From the NCBI RefSeq assembly GCF_047372505.1, contig NZ_JBKBEU010000001.1:3100001-3164000 (forward strand): a stretch of DNA of 64,000 bases, given 5' to 3'. Positions 19,385 through 26,343 of the stretch are shown one piece after another (the stretch's first letter is position 1; each line of letters begins with the position of its first letter). The notes beneath the pieces were generated by a model. It was given only the letters and a program-made list of their open reading frames with translations, had not been told where the DNA came from and searched no databases. This DNA is from Phaeobacter cretensis. GTDB taxonomy: Bacteria > Pseudomonadota > Alphaproteobacteria > Rhodobacterales > Rhodobacteraceae. A program made the position numbers and the translations under genes.

Positions 19385-20023
19385 TCAGGGGGACCAGGTC
19401 AGGAAATTGCCGATCATACGCAGACCGATGTCTTGGCTTTTTTCTGGGTGGAACTGCATACCAAGTATCGTGTCGCGCCCGATCACCGCAGTGACATCGC
19501 ACCCATAATCCACATGGGCCAGTCGCTCAGCGGGGTTGTTAACGCGAAAATGGTAGGAGTGGACAAAATAACAATGGTCACCCGATGTTATGCCCGCAAA
19601 AATCGCGTGATCATTGTCGATAACCAGATCATTCCATCCCATATGCGGCACTTTCAGTGCGTCATCGCCGGGTGTAATCTTAACCACATCGCCGCCGACC
19701 CAGCCAAGACCTGGCGTGTCGCGGTATTCATGGCCTGCGGTGGCCATCAATTGCATGCCGACACAGATACCCAAAAAGGGGCGACCGTTCTGCTCGACCG
19801 CCTCTACCATTGCCTCGTAGATGCCGCGGTGGCCACGGAGTTCCTCGGCGCAGGCGGGAAACGCACCATCGCCGGGCAGCACCAACCGGTCGGCCTGCGC
19901 CACGACGTCGGCATCTGATGTGACAACAACGTCTCCGGCATCCAGCTCTCGGGCCATGCGCTGAAAGGCTTTCTCGGCAGAGTGCAAATTGCCGGATTCG
20001 TAGTCAATAATCGCGGTCAGCAT
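19385..20023 (-). CDS. hisH: Imidazole glycerol phosphate synthase glutaminase subunit HisH
   Basis: 212 residues from MLTAIIDYESGNLHS; a longer frame upstream adds 11 unrelated residues. Class I glutamine amidotransferase: nucleophile in LGICVGMQLM (C87), His-Glu in GMQFHPEKSQ, oxyanion region LPGDGAFP. It delivers ammonia to HisF (13999-14760). It starts one base after the hisB stop, so hisBH is an operon; its partner hisF is 5 kb away on the same strand. Confidence 0.96.
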   Translation of the reverse strand: MLTAIIDYESGNLHSAEKAFQRMARELDAGDVVVTSDADVVAQADRLVLPGDGAFPACAEELRGHRGIYEAMVEAVEQNGRPFLGICVGMQLMATAGHEYRDTPGLGWVGGDVVKITPGDDALKVPHMGWNDLVIDNDHAIFAGITSGDHCYFVHSYHFRVNNPAERLAHVDYGCDVTAVIGRDTILGMQFHPEKSQDIGLRMIGNFLTWSP

Positions 20024-20024
20024 T

Positions 20025-20612
20025 TCAGAGCGCGCCCTTGGTCGACGGGATCGCATCTGCCTTGCGCAGATCAGTCTCTACTGCTGTACGCAAGGCGCGC
20101 GCGACAGCTTTGAATGCGGCCTCGGCAATATGGTGGCTGTTGAACCCATGCAGCTGGTCAATATGTAGGGTGATGCCGCCATGGGTACTTAGCGCCTGAA
20201 AGAATTCCCGCACCAGCTCGGTATCAAACGCGCCGATCTTCTGCGTCGGAAGGTCTACGTTCCAAATCAGGAAGGGGCGCGCAGATAGGTCCAGCGCACA
20301 GCGCACCTGAGCGTCATCCATTGGCAGGTGACACGCGCCATAGCGGTTGATCCCCTTCTTGTCGCCAAGTGCAGCCACTAGCGCCTGGCCCAGTGCGATG
20401 CCGGTGTCCTCAACTGTGTGGTGATCATCAATGTGATAATCCCCCTTGGCGCGAATGGTCATATCGATCAGCGAATGGCGCGACAACTGGTCCAGCATAT
20501 GGTCAAAGAAACCAACACCAGTTTGATTGTCATAGCTGCCGGTTCCGTCGAGGTTGATTTCGACAGTGATCTCGGTTTCGGCGGTCTGGCGGGTGATCTG
20601 AGCGGTACGCAT
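20025..20612 (-). CDS. hisB: Imidazoleglycerol-phosphate dehydratase HisB
   Basis: 195 residues from MRTAQITRQTAETEI (ATG 20612); an ATG three codons upstream (20621) is possible and both have an AGGA about ten bases before. Monofunctional IGPD with the manganese-binding repeats DHMLDQLSRHSLIDM ... DYHIDDHHTVEDTGIALGQAL and HGFNSHHIAEAAFKAVARAL. It dehydrates IGP to imidazole acetol phosphate. First gene of hisBH on the minus strand. Confidence 0.95.
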   Translation of the reverse strand: MRTAQITRQTAETEITVEINLDGTGSYDNQTGVGFFDHMLDQLSRHSLIDMTIRAKGDYHIDDHHTVEDTGIALGQALVAALGDKKGINRYGACHLPMDDAQVRCALDLSARPFLIWNVDLPTQKIGAFDTELVREFFQALSTHGGITLHIDQLHGFNSHHIAEAAFKAVARALRTAVETDLRKADAIPSTKGAL

Positions 20613-20869
20613 GGTCGGCATGTCCTTGATATCCTGCGCTGCTTATAGGGGCAGGGCGGGCCCGCGCTCAAGCCTGCCGCGTCAATTGGCGCAAAACTGT
20701 TGCCTGTGCGACGGCTGATTTCCGGTATTTTCTCGGGCGATGTCTGATCGATGCCCCGGTCATCCTCAGCGGCTCCCTCAGACTGCTGGTGTTTCCGGGG
20801 ATTGCCTCGCCGCGCGCTGCGTGTCAGCTTGGCAGGCAACATTCGCATTTCCAACCTTTGAGGGGCTCA

Positions 20870-21109
20870 ATGTCCACCTGCGTCTTTATCCAGATCCGCT
20901 GCAAACCCGGCACCACATACAAGGTCGCCGAAGAAATTGCGCTGCGCGAAATTCATTCAGAGCTTTACTCCACCAGCGGAGATTTCGACCTCTTGATGAA
21001 GCTCTATATTCCCAGCGATCAGGACGTCGGGAAATATATCAACGATCAGCTGCTCGACATTGACGGTATCGAGCGCTCGCTAACAACGATGACTTTCAAG
21101 GTGTTTTGA
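20870..21109 (+). CDS. Stand-alone Lrp/AsnC ligand-binding (RAM) domain protein
   Basis: 79 residues from ATG 20870, close behind a GAGGGG ribosome-binding site. The whole protein is an AsnC_trans_reg alpha/beta domain (STCVFIQIRCKPGTTYKVA, GDFDLLMKLYIPSDQDVGKYI, DIDGIERSLTTMTFKVF) with no helix-turn-helix. Such RAM-only proteins may bind amino acids or modify Lrp-type regulators; the function here is unknown. It is divergent from hisB. Confidence 0.8.
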   Translation: MSTCVFIQIRCKPGTTYKVAEEIALREIHSELYSTSGDFDLLMKLYIPSDQDVGKYINDQLLDIDGIERSLTTMTFKVF

Positions 21110-21132
21110 TAAGAGACAGCCTGAATTCGGCG

Positions 21133-21170
21133 GCAGGGAACGGCGCGATCAGTGCTGCGCCGTTCCCTGC
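21133..21170 (+). terminator. Hairpin after the RAM-domain gene
   Basis: A perfect 14-base-pair stem (GCAGGGAACGGCGC and its complement) with a ten-base loop, 24 bases after the stop codon. Only a weak T-rich tail follows. The rest of the gap up to 21437 is A/T-rich around 21300-21370 and shows no gene. Confidence 0.55.
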
Positions 21171-21436
21171 CCCGGTTTCCCCGACCTACCGGGTAGAGCC
21201 CGGGTAGAGCGGTCCCCGGATCCACTGGCTCGCAGGTCTTTGATCATTTGATTCCCCCCGAAACCATTTGGTCATAGGCGCGCGAAAGTGTGGAAACATC
21301 TAGTGCTAAAAGCAGACTTAGATTTAGTCGATATTTACTTTTATTATTGATTTATTCACGGGGAATAATCGCTGAGACGCGGCATTGGACTGGATATTTG
21401 GACCGCTTGTGCTCCACAGCTGTCACAACAGCATGC

Positions 21437-21466
21437 AAAAAGCAGCGCCTGAAACGGACGCTGCTT
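21437..21466 (-). terminator. Terminator of the aminotransferase gene
   Basis: On the minus strand AAGCAGCG, 11-base loop, CGCTGCTT, then TTTTTGC; about 30 bases after the aminotransferase stop. Confidence 0.85.
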
Positions 21467-21493
21467 CCGCGATACCTGCCAAGGCAACCGGTA

Positions 21494-22846
21494 TCAGTGG
21501 GCGAGGTGGCCCTGTGCTTTCAGCTGCTCAAAGCTTGCGTCGATCGCAGTTTTCAACCGGCGCAGCATCTCATCGGCCTCGTCCTTGGTGATGATCAGGG
21601 GCGGGCAGAGCGCTACCGCGTTCCCGGCCACGGCTCGTAAGATCAAGCCATTCTCCTGACAAAGCTTCTGCGCGGTTGCACCGGCAATGCCCTTGTCGAA
21701 ACTGGCACCGGTGGTTTTGTTCGATACCAGCTCCAGCGCGGCGATCAGACCTTTGCCACGGACCTCTCCTACCAGTGGGTGATCCGTGAAAATCTCGCGC
21801 AATTGGCTCTGCAAATAGGCGCCGACCTCGGCAGCATGATCAAAGAGACTATCGCGCTCATAAATCTCCAGTGTTTTCAGCGCAGCAGCACAGGCCGCTG
21901 GGTGGCCGGAATAGGTGTAGCCATGGCCAAACACACCAACTTCGTTGGTCTGATCGATCATCGCCTCATACATCCAACCTGGAATAACCGAGGCCGAAAT
22001 CGGGAAATAGGCTGACGACAGTTGTTTGGCAAAGGTCATCAGATCCGGCTTGATTCCCATAGTGGTACAGCCAAAATCCGCGCCAGTGCGACCAAAGCCA
22101 CAGATCACCTCATCCGCCCAGATCAGGATCCCGTATTTGCGGAGCAGCGCCTGTAGTCCCTCATAATAGCCTTCGGGCGGTACGATGACGCCCGACGCGC
22201 CGGTAATCGGCTCGACGATCATTGCCGCAATCGTATCGGGATCTTCGGCCAGGATCAGATCTTCTAGGTTATGCAGAATTCGCTCGACAAATTGTGCTTC
22301 GGTCTCGTTCCCCTTGCGGGCGGTGTAGTAATGCGGCGAGTCAGCGCGCAGGATGCTCAACGCCTCAAGCGGAGCATCAAAATGGGCGAGATTCGCAGGC
22401 AAAGAAGTCATCGAACCGGCTGCAACGGTCACTCCGTGATAGCCTCGCTCGCGTGTGATGATTTTGCGCTTTTCTGGCTTACCGATGGCGTTGAAGTAAT
22501 AGCGCAGCATCTTGTAGTGCGTGTCGTTGGCGTCTGAACCGGAGTTGCCGAAGAAAACATAGGCATCCTCCACCGGCACCATAGCGGCCAGCTTGTCCGC
22601 TAGATCCTGAATCGGTTTGTGTGTTTTCCCGCCGAAAGTATGAGTGAATGGCAGTTTATGCAGCTGCTCAGTGATCGCATCCATCACTTCTGTATTGCTG
22701 TACCCAAGCGAGGTGCACCATAGACCCGCCAGCCCTTCGATGTATTTGCGCCCCTCACTGTCGAACACATAGATGCCTTCGCCCCGCTCAAGGCAGAGTT
22801 GCTCGGTGGCGGTGAAATTGGTGGTTGGATAGATGACCGGGGCCAT
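21494..22846 (-). CDS. Class III PLP-dependent aminotransferase (omega-aminotransferase type)
   Basis: 450 residues from MAPVIYPTTNF; a longer upstream frame is not supported by a ribosome-binding site, whereas GAGGA precedes this ATG. Features: FFGNSGSDANDTHYKM, GYHGVTVAAGSMTSL, IWADEVICGFGRTG and the PLP lysine in TFAKQLSSAYFPISA (K274). This subgroup includes taurine-, putrescine- and beta-alanine:pyruvate aminotransferases; the exact amine donor cannot be told from sequence. Single gene with its own terminator. Confidence 0.88.
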   Translation of the reverse strand: MAPVIYPTTNFTATEQLCLERGEGIYVFDSEGRKYIEGLAGLWCTSLGYSNTEVMDAITEQLHKLPFTHTFGGKTHKPIQDLADKLAAMVPVEDAYVFFGNSGSDANDTHYKMLRYYFNAIGKPEKRKIITRERGYHGVTVAAGSMTSLPANLAHFDAPLEALSILRADSPHYYTARKGNETEAQFVERILHNLEDLILAEDPDTIAAMIVEPITGASGVIVPPEGYYEGLQALLRKYGILIWADEVICGFGRTGADFGCTTMGIKPDLMTFAKQLSSAYFPISASVIPGWMYEAMIDQTNEVGVFGHGYTYSGHPAACAAALKTLEIYERDSLFDHAAEVGAYLQSQLREIFTDHPLVGEVRGKGLIAALELVSNKTTGASFDKGIAGATAQKLCQENGLILRAVAGNAVALCPPLIITKDEADEMLRRLKTAIDASFEQLKAQGHLAH

Positions 22847-23023
22847 GGGCTTATGTCCTCGTAAGCTGAGGCGCCGTATGTGATCGGCGCATTTGATCCA
22901 GAGGCTTGCACCCCTTTTGCACAGCATTGGCGGGTTTTGAGAGTCGCGTCAAAGGAATTTGATCAAATATTCGGGCGCTGTACAGAAGGGTCAGCATTGA
23001 TGATGATTTGAGGCCAGATGCGC

Positions 23024-23050
23024 AAAAGGCCGCTCAGAAGAGCGGCCTTT
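23024..23050 (-). terminator. Terminator of tRNA-Gly copy 1
   Basis: Minus-strand hairpin GGCCGCTC-TTCT-GAGCGGCC flanked by A and T runs, 11 bases beyond the tRNA 3' end. Symmetric, so it could act on both strands. Confidence 0.85.
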
Positions 23051-23060
23051 GCAGTCCAAA

Positions 23061-23135
23061 TGGAGCGGGCGAGGCGATTCGAACGCCCGACCCTAACCTT
23101 GGCAAGGTTATGCTCTACCCCTGAGCTACGCCCGC
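23061..23135 (-). tRNA. tRNA-Gly (GCC), copy 1
   Basis: 75 nt with encoded TCCA end. Acceptor GCGGGCG, D arm GCTCAGGGGTAGAGC, anticodon loop TTGCCAA (anticodon GCC), T loop TTCGAAT. Identical to copies 2 and 3. Confidence 0.97.
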
Positions 23136-23310
23136 GCTGCCATTTGGTGAAGCGGTGTTTAGGAAATTGCCACTCGGCCTGCAAGAGGAAAAAGAACGGT
23201 ATTTGGAAGAAAAACCTTCAAGGTTTCGCCGTGGTATCCGGTCCTGGGTACGGGCAATATATACGAAACACACCCGGAGTATTCCTGGTAAGCCAATGGT
23301 TTCAGTAGAA

Positions 23311-23340
23311 AAAGAAAAAGCCGCTCAAAAGAGCGGCCTT
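23311..23340 (-). terminator. Terminator of tRNA-Gly copy 2
   Basis: Minus-strand GCCGCTC-TTTT-GAGCGGC followed by TTTTTC, just after the tRNA 3' end. Confidence 0.85.
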
Positions 23341-23351
23341 TCTTGTCCTGA

Positions 23352-23426
23352 TGGAGCGGGCGAGGCGATTCGAACGCCCGACCCTAACCTTGGCAAGGTT
23401 ATGCTCTACCCCTGAGCTACGCCCGC
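23352..23426 (-). tRNA. tRNA-Gly (GCC), copy 2
   Basis: Same 75-nt sequence as copy 1. The roughly 75 bases upstream (23427-23495) resemble those upstream of copy 1 (23136-23210), e.g. GGTGAAGCGGT and AACGGTATTT, showing a tandem duplication with a unit of about 291 bp. Confidence 0.97.
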
Positions 23427-23493
23427 GCTACCATCCGGTGAAGCGGTCAATAGGCAATTGCGCCGATGGCTGCAACAGAAAAACAACGGTATT

Positions 23494-24405
23494 TTACTCC
23501 GGATCAAAAAAATCTTCGCTCACCGCGTGGCCGGCACTCGAGGCCAGCCGCATCTCTTCTGTTGTGTTCAGCTGTGTGGAAATAAACTCGGATCCACTGC
23601 AGTGAGGTAGGTTCAATGCGCGCATCAGCTGAGCGTCCTTGCGTCCTTCGAGGATCACAATGCCGGTCTTGGCAAGTAGGTCTCGCGTGCCATGCCCCCC
23701 GTCTGAACGAATCCTGCGCATGAAATCCTTCTGTGCGGCCACCGCCTCAACAACGTCACGGGGGATCGGCTGACGCTGGATCTCCTTGAACAGGGATGCC
23801 ATGCGCGCGTTACCACTGTCGCCTGAAAAAATACGCGCCACCGTAGCCTCTGGAAGCAAGCGCCAAAAATTGGCCGGGTAGGGCTGATCACAAAGCAGCC
23901 AGAGGATATGGCCAAACCCCTCAGCCGAGACTGAGCGCTTGGCATCCTTGTTCTGACCTGCTGTCAGATAGGCTTGCCGCGCGACGATCAGACCAAGATA
24001 GCAACGCGCACGCGGTTCATCAGCGGCGACCAGTATACAGGGCTGATCCACGGCTTCGGTCGGGATCATCCAGTTGCTACCCATGGTGTGCTTGATATCC
24101 ACATCATGGCCAAGAATTTCAGTGTCTAATCGCCCCTTCGGCAAGCGCAGCATCGCGCGCAGTTCAATCTCTACGCGGGTGCCGATGTAGGTTTTTTCGG
24201 TCTTTTCCAGATCCTCATAGGCGCGTCGACCGGTCTTGGCGGTCAGGATCACATCGTCGATGCAATTGCGCAGCATGGCCGGGAACCTGTCTGCCAGCTC
24301 AAACATACCACCGGCGCGGGTGGTGATGTCCTGTGCAAGGCTGCTTAGCAACGGATGATCAGGATGACCGGGACAGATAAGGTCGGGCGGCAGTTTTTGT
24401 TTCAT
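23494..24405 (-). CDS. NaeI-like type II restriction endonuclease
   Basis: 303 residues. The centre of the N-terminal half matches the NaeI family: GTRVEIELRAML, DTEILGHDVDIKHT and NWMIPTEAV, giving a PD-(D/E)xK-type active site with E79, D94 and D103-x-K105. NaeI has a second DNA-binding domain after the nuclease; the C-terminal part here (from about 150) is of matching size. The stop is 67 bases from tRNA-Gly copy 2. The methyltransferase gene lies 102 bases upstream in the same direction. Recognition of GCCGGC is plausible by homology but not proven. Confidence 0.82.
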   Translation of the reverse strand: MKQKLPPDLICPGHPDHPLLSSLAQDITTRAGGMFELADRFPAMLRNCIDDVILTAKTGRRAYEDLEKTEKTYIGTRVEIELRAMLRLPKGRLDTEILGHDVDIKHTMGSNWMIPTEAVDQPCILVAADEPRARCYLGLIVARQAYLTAGQNKDAKRSVSAEGFGHILWLLCDQPYPANFWRLLPEATVARIFSGDSGNARMASLFKEIQRQPIPRDVVEAVAAQKDFMRRIRSDGGHGTRDLLAKTGIVILEGRKDAQLMRALNLPHCSGSEFISTQLNTTEEMRLASSAGHAVSEDFFDPE

Positions 24406-24507
24406 TGCATGCCCTGCGTTCGGATGATCTGGGAATTTGAGCGCCTTTGGACGGCTGCCGATGCGAGGCGTGCTTCAATGGCGCGGGTTTTGATCCCTAG
24501 CAGCACA

Positions 24508-25482
24508 TCAACGCCTGGAGGCCGGGGTTGAGACAACCCGCAGGCTTGGTCGGGCGATGGCCTGACGGATCTGGCGCGCGACCGCCTCGGCCACAGGTGG
24601 CGGGAATGCGTTGCCAACCTGGCGATAGGCATTGGTCTTTGCGCCAGTGAAATGCCAGTTGTCGGGGAAGCCCTGAATGCGCGCGACCATCCGCACCGTC
24701 AGGCGTGGCATGTCATTATGGAACGGGTCAGGTGCCTCATAGGCGATGGTGCGCCCTTCGACGCCCAATGCGGCCCAGGCCCGCCGTGCACGAGTGGGGC
24801 CCAGGTCGGGTCCGCCGTGTTTCTTCGAACCGCCCACGATGGTTGGCGCAATCTCATCCGCCTTGGCAGCCCAGTCTTCAGCACCGCGCCAGCCTCGTTC
24901 CTTCATCAGGTCCAGCAGTGTTTCACCCACATTGCGCGGATTATGCGGCAGCGGTTCGGGCCAGCTGAACTGACCGGAGAATTCCTTGCGCAGGGCAACG
25001 ATAGCCACACGCGGCCGCAACTGAGGCACACCAAAGTCGGAGGCATTCAGCAGCCTCCAGTCGGTCTCATAACCAAGCTTGGCCAGTTGTGTTTTCAACT
25101 TCTCGCGGTAGTCATGAAAGACCGCATCCAGAAATCCACGCACGTTTTCGATCATAACTGCACGGGGACGGGTTGCGGCGACGATTTCGATCGCATCGTC
25201 AAAGAGATTGCGCTCGTCCTTTTCGCCCAGTTGTTTGCCTGCTACGGAGAACGGTGGGCAGGGAAGGCCTCCCGCCAGAAGATCAATACCGTGATAGGCG
25301 TCGGCATCTTCTTTGAAGGCGCGCACATCCTCTTCCAGCACGTTCCACTGTGGCCTGTTATGGCGCAATGTGGCGCAGCAATGTTTGTCGATCTCTACCA
25401 GCGCAGTGTGGTCAAAACCGGCGTTCTCCAGCCCGAGCGCCTGGCCGCCTGCGCCAGCGCAGAGTTCTACCGATGTGAGCAT
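24508..25482 (-). CDS. DNA (cytosine-5) methyltransferase of the R-M pair
   Basis: 324 residues with the C5-methyltransferase motifs in order: ELCAGAGGQALGL (I), the catalytic GLPCPPFS (IV, C75), MIENVRGFL (VI), PQLRPRVAIVAL (VIII) and YRQVGNAFPPPVAEAVA (X). The target-recognition region lies between about 185 and 270. It protects host DNA from the endonuclease encoded downstream. Both genes sit between two identical tRNA-Gly genes, in the same direction as the tRNAs. Confidence 0.93.
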   Translation of the reverse strand: MLTSVELCAGAGGQALGLENAGFDHTALVEIDKHCCATLRHNRPQWNVLEEDVRAFKEDADAYHGIDLLAGGLPCPPFSVAGKQLGEKDERNLFDDAIEIVAATRPRAVMIENVRGFLDAVFHDYREKLKTQLAKLGYETDWRLLNASDFGVPQLRPRVAIVALRKEFSGQFSWPEPLPHNPRNVGETLLDLMKERGWRGAEDWAAKADEIAPTIVGGSKKHGGPDLGPTRARRAWAALGVEGRTIAYEAPDPFHNDMPRLTVRMVARIQGFPDNWHFTGAKTNAYRQVGNAFPPPVAEAVARQIRQAIARPSLRVVSTPASRR

Positions 25483-25591
25483 ACTGCCGTATCACCTATT
25501 CTAGTGCTGCCGATGCAGCCGTTCTCGCTCTGTTCTTAGGCGCTCAAATGATTCCACGCAAGCCAGAGGCTATGCCGGATCTGAGAAACAC

Positions 25592-25628
25592 GAAAGGCCA
25601 CCGTTGCGTCTGCAATCGGTGGCCTTTT
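25592..25628 (-). terminator. Terminator of tRNA-Gly copy 3
   Basis: Hairpin AAAGGCCACCG with its complement across a loop of about a dozen bases, just after the tRNA 3' end. Symmetric A/T tails. Confidence 0.75.
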
Positions 25629-25640
25629 CATGTGTCCAAA

Positions 25641-25715
25641 TGGAGCGGGCGAGGCGATTCGAACGCCCGACCCTAACCTTGGCAAGGTTATGCTCTACCC
25701 CTGAGCTACGCCCGC
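25641..25715 (-). tRNA. tRNA-Gly (GCC), copy 3
   Basis: Same 75-nt sequence as copies 1 and 2. Its 3' flank (GTCCAAA before TGGA on the plus strand) matches copy 1, whereas its 5' flank differs from both. Confidence 0.97.
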
Positions 25716-25803
25716 TTCCTTGGGTGAGGGCGGATATAAACCTACTGTATTTGAGCCGCAAGAGGGCTCAGTAAAGAAAGTGAAACTTTTCTCATTTCAC
25801 CCC

Positions 25804-26193
25804 CTAAATAGTCGCATGGATCAGAAGCCCAAAGGCGCAAATACCCATTGTAGCAATGGTTAAAAACATGCCGAACACACGGGCGCGAAAATTCATCGGT
25901 TGTCTAATAAATGAATAAGCGTGCGCGTAGCGCCCAACCACCAACATCCCCATCAAGAGCGCCATGATGAGATTTGGCGTGCCGCAAATCTCCATTAGAG
26001 CCAATAAAACCAATCCCAAAGGGGCATATTCCGCAAAATTGCCATGGGCGCGCATTTTTCGCAGCAGGTCTTGGTCTTCGCCATCGCCAAAGCTGATTTT
26101 CTCGCTCCTGCGATGATTCACGATGCGAAAGGTCATCCAAATATAGAGCGGCACCAACGCAGCAGCGCTGAGAGGGGTGAAAGTGAAGTCCAT
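25804..26193 (-). CDS. MAPEG-family membrane protein
   Basis: 129 residues from MDFTFTPLS, preceded by AAAGGGA; an ATG nine codons earlier is less likely. Four hydrophobic segments (about 7-20, 60-75, 80-96, 107-127) and the family motif AHGNFAEYAPLGLVLLALMEI plus GRYAHAYSF. MAPEG proteins relate to microsomal glutathione transferases; bacterial members are poorly characterised. Single gene. Confidence 0.85.
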   Translation of the reverse strand: MDFTFTPLSAAALVPLYIWMTFRIVNHRRSEKISFGDGEDQDLLRKMRAHGNFAEYAPLGLVLLALMEICGTPNLIMALLMGMLVVGRYAHAYSFIRQPMNFRARVFGMFLTIATMGICAFGLLIHATI

Positions 26194-26297
26194 GGGATTC
26201 CCTTTGGCCAACAAATGCAATCTAGCAACAGGTAGAGCATGAAAATAAGGGACAAGTCACTAGTGGCCTTGCTGGGGCATTCGTTCCCAAAACACAT

Positions 26298-26326
26298 AAA
26301 AGGCCCCGCTTGGGCAGGGCCTTTTA
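26298..26326 (-). terminator. Terminator of the pyruvate carboxylase gene
   Basis: AAAAGGCCC, about ten-base loop, GGGCCTTTT; within 20 bases of the pyc stop on the minus strand. Confidence 0.85.
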
Positions 26327-26343
26327 ATCTTAAGTAAGCCAGA

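Noticed and set aside
24402..24632. 76-codon frame between the methyltransferase and the endonuclease genes
   Set aside because: It mostly overlaps the methyltransferase in another frame; only about 100 bases are unique, and no family is recognisable. A controller protein would need a helix-turn-helix, which is absent.
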